From Rhodospirillaceae bacterium (GTDB taxonomy: Bacteria > Pseudomonadota > Alphaproteobacteria > UBA6615): DNA of 64,000 nt. Where the stretch lies: positions 210,363-274,362 of the forward strand of contig PASR01000008.1 of the NCBI GenBank assembly GCA_002713365.1. Reading direction: 5' to 3'. This document shows positions 18,864-27,788 of the stretch, piece after piece (the stretch's first letter is position 1; each line of letters opens with the position of its first letter). The notes beneath the pieces were generated by a model. The model saw only the letters and a program-made list of their open reading frames with translations, made no database searches and was not told the DNA's origin. The position numbers and the translations under genes were made by a program.

Positions 18864-19283
18864 ATGAAAAAAAGTAAGAATGACAAATTGAAAAAAACTG
18901 ATCAAGAATGGCAATCCCTACTGACCCCGGAACAATATCATGTGACACGTGAACATGGAACTGAGCCTGCTTTTAGCGGTGAGTACAATAACTGTAAGGA
19001 TAAAGGTATATATAAATGTATCTGCTGCGGAAATCCTTTATTCCATTCGGATCAAAAATATGATTCAGGAAGTGGCTGGCCAAGCTTTTATGACCCTATA
19101 ACCAAAGAATCTATCGAAAGTCGTGAAGACAATAGCCTTTTTATGGTTAGAACTGAAACTGTTTGCGCCAACTGCGATGCTCATCTAGGGCACGTCTTTA
19201 CTGATGGTCCTCAACCAACAGGTCTTAGATATTGTATGAATTCACTTTCTCTAGTCTTAGAAAAATTGCCTGAAGATGATTAA
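18864..19283 (+). CDS. msrB: Peptide-methionine (R)-S-oxide reductase MsrB
   Basis: Repairs methionine-R-sulfoxide in oxidised proteins (139 aa, normal length). The zinc site is present as two CxxC pairs (CICCG near residue 51 and CANC near residue 99). The catalytic cysteine is in RYCMNS near residue 125. The family stretches SGSGWPSF and HLGHVF are intact. No signal peptide, so cytoplasmic. Its stop overlaps the end of the convergent ABC ATPase gene by four bases, leaving no room for a terminator between them. Confidence 0.94.
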   Translation: MKKSKNDKLKKTDQEWQSLLTPEQYHVTREHGTEPAFSGEYNNCKDKGIYKCICCGNPLFHSDQKYDSGSGWPSFYDPITKESIESREDNSLFMVRTETVCANCDAHLGHVFTDGPQPTGLRYCMNSLSLVLEKLPEDD

Positions 19284-20263
19284 TCTTTTGTTATATTAAG
19301 AAAAACATCTTCAAGGTCAGGTTCAACTGTAACTAAGTCCGTAATTGTCAATCCTGTCTTAGAAAGAGTTTCAACAAAACTTGATATATCAATTTGACCA
19401 GTTCTATAACGAAAAACCATCTGATTTTTTCCAATAACCTCAACATCAAAATTGTTTAATTCAAGTACTGCATCGGTAATATCTTCAGCTACCGAAATAT
19501 GTAATTCTTTACTATCCAGACTAGCCACCATTTTATGTGTTTCATCGCAAGCTATGAGTTCACCATTATTAATTATTGCAATCCTGTCACATAACTCTTC
19601 AGCTTCTTCTAGATAATGAGTGGTGAGTAATACTGTTGTACCCGCCGCATTAAGTTCTCGAACAAAGGTCCATAGTGATTTACGCAATTTAATATCAACA
19701 CCTGCTGTTGGTTCATCGAGTACAAGTACTGGAGGATTATGAACCAAAGCTTTTGCCATAAGAAGACGTCTACGCATTCCCCCAGAAAGATCTCTTGAGT
19801 ATGTTTCTGCTCTATCTGATAGACCAACTCTTTCTAATATCTCTAAAGTACGACGTTCATTATTAGGAACCCCATAAAGACCCGCTTGTAGCTCTAATAA
19901 TTCTCGTGGGGTAAAAAAGGCGTCAAGATTAAGCTCCTGAGGCACCACTCCAATTGCTGCACGAGCTGCCCGCGCATGACTGTCGATATCAATACCCCAA
20001 ACTTTTACCTTGCCGCTAGTCTTTATAACTATTCCTGAAAGTATGTTTATTAAAGTTGATTTCCCTGCGCCATTTGGGCCAAGCAAACCAAAAATAGATC
20101 CACGCTCAATATTCAGGTTAATATCTTTCAGTGCATGAGTGTCTATACCCTTCTTCTTTGCACGATAAACTTTGTTCAAACCTTCGAGACTCAAGGCGTA
20201 CTTAGGTCTCCTAATTGAAGACTGTTCAGAAACAGATGAATCATATCTAATACTTTCATTCAT
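19280..20263 (-). CDS. ABC transporter ATP-binding protein (ABC-2/drug-export type)
   Basis: An ATPase of the DrrA/CcmA-like export group. It has Walker A GPNGAGKST near residue 75, signature LSGGMRRRL near residue 170, Walker B VLDEPTAGVD, and the switch histidine in LLTTHYLEEAEELCD. The C-terminal roughly 90 residues form the extra domain of this group. The track begins at GTG 20293; the ATG at 20263 is preferred here. The ABC-2 permease expected beside such ATPases is absent from the window, so this is an orphan subunit that must find its partner elsewhere. Substrate unknown. Confidence 0.85.
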   Translation of the reverse strand: MNESIRYDSSVSEQSSIRRPKYALSLEGLNKVYRAKKKGIDTHALKDINLNIERGSIFGLLGPNGAGKSTLINILSGIVIKTSGKVKVWGIDIDSHARAARAAIGVVPQELNLDAFFTPRELLELQAGLYGVPNNERRTLEILERVGLSDRAETYSRDLSGGMRRRLLMAKALVHNPPVLVLDEPTAGVDIKLRKSLWTFVRELNAAGTTVLLTTHYLEEAEELCDRIAIINNGELIACDETHKMVASLDSKELHISVAEDITDAVLELNNFDVEVIGKNQMVFRYRTGQIDISSFVETLSKTGLTITDLVTVEPDLEDVFLNITKD

Positions 20264-20394
20264 AATGCTATTACGGTAAACGGATACCCTCACCCTGCTA
20301 GTTGAGCCTGAACAATTATTAGATTATTTATGACCCGGTGATTATTATAGCAACTACTTTTGTTAGATTAAAAATGTAAAGGAGATAGTTACTG

Positions 20395-20556
20395 ATGAAA
20401 CCACCAGAAATTATAGAGGTTGAAAGAGCTGTTTTTTCCTGTGACGGTGGTGATGATCTGCTGGGGCATCCCAGGGTTTTTCTAAACATGGGTAATAAAA
20501 CAAAAGTCGATTGCCCGTACTGCGGTCGTCAATATATACTTATTTCCAATAATTAA
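20395..20556 (+). CDS. Zinc-finger (CHCC-type) small protein
   Basis: A 53-residue gene too short for the ORF track. The translation begins MKPPEIIEVER, contains FSCDGGDDLLGHPRVFL and ends CPYCGRQYILI. The Cys...His...Cys-x2-Cys set matches the zf-CHCC family, related to the NDUFS6/13-kDa subunit of mitochondrial complex I and common as a small gene in alphaproteobacteria. GGAGAT is well placed upstream of the ATG. It may bind zinc and assist complex I, which is an inference from the family. The GNAT reading frame overlaps its 3' end. Confidence 0.85.
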   Translation: MKPPEIIEVERAVFSCDGGDDLLGHPRVFLNMGNKTKVDCPYCGRQYILISNN

Positions 20557-20590
20557 CGCTGATAATAATATACAACTCCGGGTAAAAAAA

Positions 20591-21175
20591 CTGACTAAAC
20601 CGGCTAAACTAATTACTCTTAAAACTAAGCGATTAGAAGTTTTACCAGCTGATCGCGAGCTTGTTCGAGCACTTATCAATAATCGACAACTAGCGTCCAA
20701 ATTAACAGGGGGATTAATTCACCGGGATTTTCCTGATTCGGAACTAGCTGCAAAATTACCAGCATTTGCCCAGCGACTTGATGATGCATCTAATCCTGCT
20801 CTCGGAAGAACAGCTCCAGCCGCAATTGGGGGATGGGGTCTCTGGCTGTTTTTCTATAAACCTGAGAGATTGGTTGTTGGCGCCGCTTCATTTAATGCGC
20901 CCCCAACTAATGGACAAGTAGAGCTTGGTTATCAAGTTGTTCCTGCACACCGAAGGAGGGGTTTAACATTTGAAGGATGCAGCGCTCTAATCGAGTGGGC
21001 ATTTTCTGATTCTCAGACAACGAGTATTGTAGCTGAATGTAACTCAAATAATATTGCTTCCGTCCATACTCTTGAGAAGCTAGGGTTTACATTATTAGAA
21101 AATCGAGTCGAACAGCTGAAATGGCAGCTATTAAGAACTGATTGGATATCATTGCATAAAAACAATTTGATTTAA
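20591..21175 (+). CDS. GNAT family N-acetyltransferase with no ordinary start codon
   Basis: The acetyl-CoA-binding part is clear: ELGYQVVPAHRRRGLTFEG followed by NSNNIASVHTLEKLGF. The track begins at an internal TTG (20870), which would cut off the N-terminal half. The frame is open back to a TAA at 20483-20485 and encodes a plausible GNAT N-terminus (ITLKTKRLEVLPADRELV), but contains no ATG, GTG or TTG before 20870. CTG at 20591 (weak GGG-like site) or ATT at 20552, overlapping the zinc-finger stop, are candidate starts. Alternatively the gene has lost its start. Substrate unknown. Confidence 0.6.
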   Translation: MTKPAKLITLKTKRLEVLPADRELVRALINNRQLASKLTGGLIHRDFPDSELAAKLPAFAQRLDDASNPALGRTAPAAIGGWGLWLFFYKPERLVVGAASFNAPPTNGQVELGYQVVPAHRRRGLTFEGCSALIEWAFSDSQTTSIVAECNSNNIASVHTLEKLGFTLLENRVEQLKWQLLRTDWISLHKNNLI

Positions 21176-21210
21176 TTCAAATTATAGAAAATATTAATAT
21201 AGAGGTATTA

Positions 21211-21855
21211 GTGAAAAATTTTCATAAAGATTATGTCTTGTATGGCCACCCACGGTCTGGCAACGCTTACAAGGCCGCTCTAATTCTTTCAATGACAAAT
21301 ACCATTTATGAATTTATAGCTGTGGATCTACCAAATGGCGGTAATTTAAATCAGGACTTTTTAGATATTAACCCACTCGGTAAAATACCAGCACTTAAAC
21401 ATGAAAATATTTTACTACGCCAAAGTCATGATATTTTACGTTATGTTTCAGAAAAAACGGGGAAATTCGGTCCTGACGGCTGGGATGAAGAATCGCGGAT
21501 AGGGGATTGGATAGGTTATTCAGTAGATTTCATGAGCTATGGCATTGCCCGACTGCGTTTTGAAAGACTTTTTGGAAATTCCGATCAATCAATACTAGAA
21601 TACTTTAAGGTTACAGCTGATCGTGGTTTGAAAATTATTGAACTGCATCTAGCTACAAATCAGTGGTTAGCTTGTGCACGCGCAACCATTGCTGATATAT
21701 CGGTGTACCCTGTTATGACCTACATAGAAGATGCTGGCTATAATACTGCTGATTTTCCTTATATAAACGATTGGATGAATAGATTTCAATCATTACCAGG
21801 TTTTGCACAACAAATAGAATTAATGCCTGTAAAAAGTTGGCCACCAACTAAATAA
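21211..21855 (+). CDS. Glutathione S-transferase family protein
   Basis: A 214 aa GST with a thioredoxin-like N-terminal domain (VLYGHPRSGNAYKAAL, then NPLGKIPALKHE with the cis-proline loop, and RQSHDILRYVSEKTG) and a helical C-terminal domain (ARATIADISVYPVM). The active-site Ser/Asn region SGNAYK is similar to many bacterial beta/theta-like GSTs. The start is GTG, supported by GAGGT six bases upstream. It lies 26 bases ahead of polA on the same strand, so co-transcription with polA is possible. It is not a close copy of the GST at 8907-9545. Confidence 0.85.
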   Translation: MKNFHKDYVLYGHPRSGNAYKAALILSMTNTIYEFIAVDLPNGGNLNQDFLDINPLGKIPALKHENILLRQSHDILRYVSEKTGKFGPDGWDEESRIGDWIGYSVDFMSYGIARLRFERLFGNSDQSILEYFKVTADRGLKIIELHLATNQWLACARATIADISVYPVMTYIEDAGYNTADFPYINDWMNRFQSLPGFAQQIELMPVKSWPPTK

Positions 21856-21881
21856 TAATAGAAAGAAAATAAGAATCTAGT

Positions 21882-24722
21882 ATGGCTGATATCGAAGATA
21901 AAAAAACATTTTACTTAATTGATGGGTCAGGGTTTATCTTTCGCGCCTTCCACTCATCTCCCTTGGATGCATATAAACGTTCAGATGGGGTATATACCAA
22001 TGCTGTAGCTGGTTATTGCAGCATGTTGCTCAAACTAATAGACCAAGCAAAATCGGGTGGAAATTTAGGCTATATGGCCGTTATTTTCGATGCTGGCAGA
22101 AAAACTTTCCGAAATGACATTTATCCAGAATACAAAGCAAACCGTGAATCACCTCCTGATGAATTAATTCCACAATTTGAACTGGTTCAAGAAGCAACTC
22201 GAGCTTTTAATCTACCAGCCGTTCAGATGGTAGGATATGAAGCTGATGATTTGATAGCAACCTATGCTAGGGATGCAGTAGATCGTGGAATTGAAGTTAT
22301 TGTTGTGTCATCAGATAAAGATCTAATGCAGCTAGTTCAGACAGGTATTACCATGTTTGACCCGATGAAAAACCTGCTTATTAACGAAAACGAAGTGATT
22401 GAAAAGTTTGGTGTCCTTCCAAAAAAAGTAATCGATGTGCAATCTTTAGCAGGAGACAGCTCTGATAATATTCCCGGGATACCGGGTATAGGTATAAAGA
22501 CAGCAGCCCTTTTAATAAATGAATTTGGTGATTTAGATACGCTACTTTCGAGAGCTAATGAGATTAAACAACCCAAACGTCGAGAGAACTTAATTAACTT
22601 TACCGATAAAGCTCTTCTTAGCAGAAAGCTAGTTACACTAAAAGATAATGTTGAGGTGCTTGAAAAATTAGAAAGTTTTACTATCAAGGACCTTGACCAA
22701 TCTAAAGTAGTATCATTTTTAAATAAAATGGAATTCCGAACCTTAACCAGACGAGTAGAAAGTCGGTTTTCATCAGAAACCAGCCTTACCTCGCCTCCTG
22801 ATTTAGAAAAAAAGGAAAAAAGTGCTAATAGCAAATATGAGCTAATACAAGACAAAGAAACCTTATCAAGGTGGATTACGAAAGCTTATAAAATTGGCAC
22901 AGTAGCTTTTGATACAGAAACCACCTCCTTGAATGCTATGCAAGCAGAACTCGTAGGGTTTTCTCTTAGCATAGAAAGTGGCAGTGCATGTTACGTTCCA
23001 TTAAAACATAGGTATAAGGTCACAAACGAGCTAGATCTGACGGATAGTGAGAAAGGAAAGAATAAAGAGATCAAGCAGATTCCCATAGCGGTAGCACTAT
23101 CACTATTAAAATCTTTGATCGAAGACCCAACGATATTAAAGGTCGCACATAATGCTAAATATGATCTTATGGTCATATCTAGAAACTGTGAAAAATATTT
23201 AAATGAAGAAAAAACAAAAGTCCTTAAACCAGCTGCAGTAGATGATACTATGTTGCTAAGCTATGTTCTCGACGCTGGGCGAGGTAAGCACAACCTTGAT
23301 GACCTAGCTTTTCGTCATTTAAACCATCAAACAATAAAATTTTCTGAAATTACCGGAAGTGGTAAAAATCGTATAAGTTTTGCTGAAGTGCCCATAGATA
23401 TTGCTCTCAATTATGCTGCCGAAGACGCCGACGTAACATTGCAGATCTTCAAGCTTTTTAAGTCACGTATCATTAAAGAAAAAATGAATACAGTTTATGA
23501 AACTATCGAAAGACCTTTAATAACCGTAATTAGTGAGATAGAAAAAACAGGCATTAAGGTAAACTCAAATACCCTCATAGAGCTATCAAAAGACTTTGCC
23601 ATAAGAACCAGAAAACTTGAAGAAAAAGCCCATAAAGAGGCTGGAGAAGTATTTAATATTGCATCGCCCAAGCAATTAGGCGAGATATTATTTACCAAAT
23701 TAGGTATCGAAGGTGGAAAAAAGGGTAAAGCCGGTGCATTTTCAACTGGTGCAAATATACTTGAAGATTTGGCAAGTCAGGGTCACAATTTACCACAAAC
23801 AGTTCTTGACTGGCGCCAACTTGCGAAACTTAAATCTACTTATACTGAAGCGTTAGTTAATCAAATTAACCTTGATACAGGTCGCATTCATACATCTTAT
23901 GGCATGGCCACCGCGCAAACAGGGCGTTTATCTTCAAATGAACCCAATCTACAAAACATACCCGTTCGTACTGAAGAAGGTCGTAAAATTAGAGCGGCAT
24001 TTATTCCAGAAAAGGGTCACAAATTATTATCTCTAGATTACTCACAGATTGAACTTCGAGTACTCGCCCATGTGGCAAATGTTTCAGCACTTCGAGAGGC
24101 GTTCGAGCAGGGCCAAGATATTCATGCTCTTACTGCTAGCCAGGTATTTGAAGTCCCACTAACTTCACTTTCTGCTGATTTACGTCGAAGAGCAAAGGCA
24201 ATAAATTTTGGGATTATTTATGGAATTTCTGCCTTTGGTTTAGCCCGAAATTTAGGCATCTCTCGTACAGATGCTCAGGCATATATAGACGCGTATTTTT
24301 TAAGGTTTCCTGAAATTCGTGAATATATGGATACCACTATCTTATTTGCTAAAGAAAATAGCTATGTAAATACTATTTTTGGCAGACGTATTCATATAAG
24401 TGGAATTAAAGATAAAAACCCTATGACGCGAGGTGGAGCTGAACGACAAGCTATAAACGCACCGATACAAGGAGCTGCAGCTGATATTATAAAAAGAGCC
24501 ATGATCAGGATGGGTCCGGCATTAAAAAACAAAGGCCTTAATGCAAAGATTCTCTTACAAGTACACGATGAATTATTGTTTGAGCTTCCAAAAGATGAAG
24601 AGTCAGCAACTATCAAAGCTGCTTCTGAAGTAATGGAAAATGCTGCTTTTCCAGCAGTAAATATATCAGTTCCGCTGGTTGCTGAGGCTGGTTTAGGTGA
24701 TACCTGGGATGAAGCCCATTAA
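21882..24722 (+). CDS. polA: DNA polymerase I
   Basis: Fills gaps and removes RNA primers in replication and repair (946 aa). All three domains are present. The 5' nuclease occupies residues 1 to about 300 (YLIDGSGFIFRAFH, GDSSDNIPGIPGIG). A 3'-5' exonuclease begins near residue 340 with the metal motif FDTETTSLNAM, so proofreading should be active. The polymerase follows with motif A LDYSQIELR near residue 717, motif B RRRAKAINFGIIYG and motif C QVHDELLFE near residue 892. It follows the GST gene closely; a 312-base gap separates it from the cold-shock gene. Confidence 0.97.
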   Translation: MADIEDKKTFYLIDGSGFIFRAFHSSPLDAYKRSDGVYTNAVAGYCSMLLKLIDQAKSGGNLGYMAVIFDAGRKTFRNDIYPEYKANRESPPDELIPQFELVQEATRAFNLPAVQMVGYEADDLIATYARDAVDRGIEVIVVSSDKDLMQLVQTGITMFDPMKNLLINENEVIEKFGVLPKKVIDVQSLAGDSSDNIPGIPGIGIKTAALLINEFGDLDTLLSRANEIKQPKRRENLINFTDKALLSRKLVTLKDNVEVLEKLESFTIKDLDQSKVVSFLNKMEFRTLTRRVESRFSSETSLTSPPDLEKKEKSANSKYELIQDKETLSRWITKAYKIGTVAFDTETTSLNAMQAELVGFSLSIESGSACYVPLKHRYKVTNELDLTDSEKGKNKEIKQIPIAVALSLLKSLIEDPTILKVAHNAKYDLMVISRNCEKYLNEEKTKVLKPAAVDDTMLLSYVLDAGRGKHNLDDLAFRHLNHQTIKFSEITGSGKNRISFAEVPIDIALNYAAEDADVTLQIFKLFKSRIIKEKMNTVYETIERPLITVISEIEKTGIKVNSNTLIELSKDFAIRTRKLEEKAHKEAGEVFNIASPKQLGEILFTKLGIEGGKKGKAGAFSTGANILEDLASQGHNLPQTVLDWRQLAKLKSTYTEALVNQINLDTGRIHTSYGMATAQTGRLSSNEPNLQNIPVRTEEGRKIRAAFIPEKGHKLLSLDYSQIELRVLAHVANVSALREAFEQGQDIHALTASQVFEVPLTSLSADLRRRAKAINFGIIYGISAFGLARNLGISRTDAQAYIDAYFLRFPEIREYMDTTILFAKENSYVNTIFGRRIHISGIKDKNPMTRGGAERQAINAPIQGAAADIIKRAMIRMGPALKNKGLNAKILLQVHDELLFELPKDEESATIKAASEVMENAAFPAVNISVPLVAEAGLGDTWDEAH

Positions 24723-25034
24723 ATTTTTGTAAAAAATAAAAAAAAATTCAAATGTTACATTTTCAACAAAAAAGCCAAAAATCACTTAAATAAATATCAT
24801 ATTATTTTTTATTTTATGTATAATTAACATATAGTTATTAATAACCCTAGAGTAGTTTTAAATACAATTACTCTATCTCACCCAATGGCATATAATCACA
24901 ACCCAATTTTATGCTATCTGTTAAAATTTGTGCTAAGCTTATTGCCAAAGTACAATGTAACCCCGACAATAGATAAAGAGAAGAATTAGTAATAACGAAA
25001 GTATGGTAGTAATTTACAGTGAGGAACGTCATAC
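24723..25034. other. Intergenic region between polA and the cold-shock gene
   Basis: A 312-base very AT-rich gap with no ORF. It holds a perfect 12-base palindrome GTTATTAATAAC (24834-24845) and a hairpin TAGAGTA/TACTCTA (24848-24875) close together. Either could end polA transcription or form part of a structured leader for the cold-shock mRNA; neither role is proven. A GAGG element near 25020 serves the downstream start. Confidence 0.45.
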
Positions 25035-25532
25035 ATGACAGATTCTAGTCTATCAAATACCGATGAGAGCGTAAAAAAATCGGCGATCGTTAAATGGTTT
25101 AATCCAATTAAGGGTTATGGGTTTGTGCAACCGGATGATGATACCGGAGATGCATTTGTGCATATATCTGTGCTGGAGGCTGCAGGACATAGAGACTTAC
25201 CGGATGGAGCTGCCGTTGAGTGTGAAATAAATGATGGAGAAAAAGGTCCTACAGTGACAGTTATATTTAGCGTCACTGAACAAGAGGGGTCTGAGGAACC
25301 AGCTGCTGCGGTCGAACCCGATGGACCATTGATTGATGGCATAGTGAAATTCTTTGATGCTAATAAAGGATATGGATTTATTGTTCCTGATGATGGAGGA
25401 CCAGATATCTTTATTTCAGGTCGGGTCGTGGCCAGTGGTGGACTAAGAAGTCTAGAACCAGAAACAAGAGTCCGTGTTGGCACCCAAAAAGGAGAAAAAG
25501 GCCCTTTAGCTGTTTTAGTTGAACTGTCTTAG
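25035..25532 (+). CDS. Cold-shock protein with two CSD domains
   Basis: A 165 aa protein with two cold-shock (OB-fold) domains joined by an acidic/alanine linker (about residues 80-95). CSD1 shows IVKWFNPIKGYGFV and AFVHISVLE, and CSD2 shows IVKFFDANKGYGFI and IFISGRVV; these are RNP1/RNP2-like nucleic-acid-binding surfaces. In CSD2 the second motif reads DIFISG instead of D(V/I)FVH, so RNA binding may be altered there. Two-domain CSPs of this type are common in alphaproteobacteria and bind single-stranded RNA/DNA. It stands alone, with convergent hugZ-like gene downstream. Confidence 0.92.
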   Translation: MTDSSLSNTDESVKKSAIVKWFNPIKGYGFVQPDDDTGDAFVHISVLEAAGHRDLPDGAAVECEINDGEKGPTVTVIFSVTEQEGSEEPAAAVEPDGPLIDGIVKFFDANKGYGFIVPDDGGPDIFISGRVVASGGLRSLEPETRVRVGTQKGEKGPLAVLVELS

Positions 25533-25644
25533 CAGTCATTAGATCTTTTTATCCCAAAAAAAACTATTGGTATTATGGAAGCAGAAAAATTTCTGAGTAT
25601 GCTGAAATGTTTGCCCAGGGGACGTTAACTTGAAGAGCAAGTGC

Positions 25645-25668
25645 TTTTGTTAATAATTATTAACAAAA
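25645..25668. terminator. 24-base perfect palindrome between convergent genes
   Basis: TTTTGTTAATAATTATTAACAAAA is perfectly self-complementary and is flanked by GAGCA and TGCTC, which could lengthen the stem. It lies between the cold-shock and HugZ-like genes, which converge. It is probably a bidirectional terminator of unusually low GC content; a protein-binding site is the alternative. Confidence 0.5.
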
Positions 25669-25754
25669 TCTGCTCAAAAATTTATAATATTTACGATTAT
25701 AAGTTCCAGACAAGATTAAGTTAAATAGGCGCAAACAAAAAAAATATTTGGGGC

Positions 25755-26474
25755 CTATTTCGGGGCTTTAGCAAGTCTTGTTAGTTCTTTCTTTGCTTTA
25801 TCAGGGCAGCTAATAAGCTCATCAAAGTCCAAACGAGCTTCAGCGTCATTCCTAGCTAGGTCAATACCTTCTGGATCAATACCAGTCATTTTCCAATCCA
25901 TTCCTGGTCTACCAATTAAATGTTGTGCATAGATATCAACCGCCTCCGCATGATTCTCATTCATATGGTCTAAAATTTCAGGTTCAGCTGCCATAAGTTC
26001 AGAAGAGATTTCTCCATTTAATAAAACATCAGAATTATCAAGAATATGATCACCACCAAAGCCAGCTAAAAAATGTATGCTTTCTACCTCCATTCGGTAT
26101 AAAGTAAAATCGGTAAACTCAACAAATGTTTGAACAGTTGTATGTCGTGCTAAAAAGCGTTTGCTAAGTAAAGGGTCATCGCACCTTATCGCACGTCCAA
26201 TGACAGTCGCCCGGCCCTGTGTAATTGCATCTCTGGTTGTTCTTGAAAATAATAGTGAAATTCTTCCATCAACCTCAATGTTACGGCTATGTCGTGCTAG
26301 ATCTGAAATCATAAAAATGGGAGATCCATCCTGACCGCAAGCAACCAATATTAAACTTGCATATGGGCAACCGCCAGTTTCAACATCAAGCGTTGCTAAC
26401 GACGCTTGCTTCATAGTTCGCATAAGTCGTCGAACAATACGGCCGGGTTCTTTATTAATAATACTTTTATTCAT
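25755..26474 (-). CDS. HugZ-like pyridoxamine 5'-phosphate oxidase fold protein (heme utilisation family)
   Basis: A protein of about 239 aa with an N-terminal split-barrel flavin/heme-binding domain (residues 20-150, with LATLDVETGGCPYASLI and RISLLFS) and a C-terminal DUF2470-like domain (ILDHMNENHAEAVDIYAQ). This is the HugZ/HutZ architecture, in which some members bind or degrade heme and others are flavin reductases. The C-terminal histidine in NENHAEA matches the HugZ heme-ligand region. The track starts at TTG 26495; ATG 26474 is preferred because the GAGG before the TTG is too close to it. It follows the PCu(A)C gene with a 61-base gap. Confidence 0.8.
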   Translation of the reverse strand: MNKSIINKEPGRIVRRLMRTMKQASLATLDVETGGCPYASLILVACGQDGSPIFMISDLARHSRNIEVDGRISLLFSRTTRDAITQGRATVIGRAIRCDDPLLSKRFLARHTTVQTFVEFTDFTLYRMEVESIHFLAGFGGDHILDNSDVLLNGEISSELMAAEPEILDHMNENHAEAVDIYAQHLIGRPGMDWKMTGIDPEGIDLARNDAEARLDFDELISCPDKAKKELTRLAKAPK

Positions 26475-26535
26475 AACCGCACAAACACTTAACAATACCT
26501 CTATAATGAACCAGAAAAGTTTTTTAATTAGGTAG

Positions 26536-27060
26536 TTATTTTTTAATCATATGTTTTTTATGTTCCATTTCAGATATACCACTGTGATCTGGACCTCGAG
26601 ATCCGGCAGGTAAAACAATAGCCAACACATTAATTTTGCCACTTTTTTCAAATATAAGGGTCAGAGGAATATTTGAATTTTCTTTCAGTCGTTTTTTTAA
26701 ACCCATGAGCATAATGTGCTTTTGTCCAGGAGAGAGGATTACTTCACTATTTGCTGATACTTTTATTCCCCCCTTGATAGCACGCATTTTCATCACCCCA
26801 TTTTCATGGATCATTTGATGCAATGACGAATGATTAGCAATATCCGCTTCCACACCAATTAATTTATCGGAATGCATTCCAACATTTTTTATTTTTAAAA
26901 ATACTGCACCAGTTTTTTGTGATGAAGTCGTCGCTCTTGACCATGATTCGTTAATCTTTAAAAGGTTACCCTGATCAGCGTAAACTATTTTTGCAGGCAA
27001 CAAAAAAGAAACCAAAACAATTGCTAAGGCTAATATATTTTTAACCAATACTTCTATCAT
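26536..27060 (-). CDS. Periplasmic copper chaperone PCu(A)C
   Basis: A 174 aa protein with an N-terminal signal (hydrophobic ILALAIVLVSFLLPAKIVYA) and a cupredoxin-like PCu(A)C domain. The copper ligands are visible as HQMIHENGVMKM and, later, GQKHIMLMGL, together forming the H(M)x10Mx21HxM-type site. It is thought to carry Cu(I) to the CuA centre of cytochrome c oxidase in the periplasm. The C-terminal tail is rich in His, Lys and Met (EMEHKKHMIKK), which may add copper affinity. It sits between SCO and HugZ-like genes, all on the same strand. Confidence 0.9.
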   Translation of the reverse strand: MIEVLVKNILALAIVLVSFLLPAKIVYADQGNLLKINESWSRATTSSQKTGAVFLKIKNVGMHSDKLIGVEADIANHSSLHQMIHENGVMKMRAIKGGIKVSANSEVILSPGQKHIMLMGLKKRLKENSNIPLTLIFEKSGKINVLAIVLPAGSRGPDHSGISEMEHKKHMIKK

Positions 27061-27173
27061 ATTATCTTTCTATACTCGCTTAAGTAATAAATTCTAGATT
27101 AAATATATAGAAATCATCTAATTCTAATTTCATATAAATAAGTTTTAGCATAGGTTTTAAATAATTATAAAAT

Positions 27174-27788
27174 CTAGCCCCTCATATGCCTCCTAATATT
27201 CGAGGCTATTTCTTCAGGAGATGTTCCATAACGAAATAGTGATACGACTTTTCCTTCAGGATTAAGCAGGTAAACAAATGATGTATGGTCCATCAGGTAA
27301 TAAGTAAACTGTGTATTTTCAGCACGACTGAAAAAAATACGATATAAATCTGCTATATCTTTAATCTGCTTTCTAGTCCCTGTTAAGCCTATAAGCCTAT
27401 CATGGAACAATGGAACATACTCAGCTAAAACAGCCGGAGTATCGCGGTCTGGGTCAATAGTAATCATTAGGGGTATAACACCAACCGCATCTGTATCCAA
27501 TTCATCTATGGCCTGGGCAATATCTCCAAGGGCTGTAGGACAAACATCAGGACAAAAGGTATACCCAAAAAAAACGAGTACAAAGCTTCCAAAATAATCC
27601 TTTTCAGTAACAGTACGACCTTTGTGATCAACTAATGTAAAAGGACCCCCAATTTCTACACTGGCAATAAGTCCATTAGGCGCCTTTGTGATGGTATCGT
27701 TTCGAATAACCAACCATTCAGCTAAAGCAGCAAATGCAGCAATTACAACAATTGCAAATACCACGCCTATTCTGGTCGACTTTTTCAT
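27174..27788 (-). CDS. SCO1/SenC-family copper/redox protein
   Basis: A 204 aa thioredoxin-fold protein anchored by one N-terminal helix (IGVVFAIVVIAAFAALAEWLV). The copper/redox motif is CPDVCP near residue 78, and the third ligand histidine is in LMDHTSFVYLL near residue 168. SCO proteins deliver copper to or reduce the CuA site of cytochrome oxidase. It is first of a likely SCO-PCu(A)C-HugZ unit on the minus strand and reads away from chvI across a 233-base gap. Confidence 0.92.
   Translation of the reverse strand: MKKSTRIGVVFAIVVIAAFAALAEWLVIRNDTITKAPNGLIASVEIGGPFTLVDHKGRTVTEKDYFGSFVLVFFGYTFCPDVCPTALGDIAQAIDELDTDAVGVIPLMITIDPDRDTPAVLAEYVPLFHDRLIGLTGTRKQIKDIADLYRIFFSRAENTQFTYYLMDHTSFVYLLNPEGKVVSLFRYGTSPEEIASNIRRHMRG

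Noticed and set aside
20870-21175. GNAT protein of 101 aa as given by the ORF track
   Set aside because: The TTG start would remove the N-terminal half of the acetyltransferase fold, which is encoded upstream in the same frame.
22337-22855. 172 aa minus-strand ORF inside polA
   Set aside because: Antisense shadow of DNA polymerase I; no promoter or ribosome site seen.
24723-25034. Small RNA or long cold-shock leader between polA and the cold-shock gene
   Set aside because: Two short dyads exist, but nothing matches a known RNA and no promoter could be placed with confidence.
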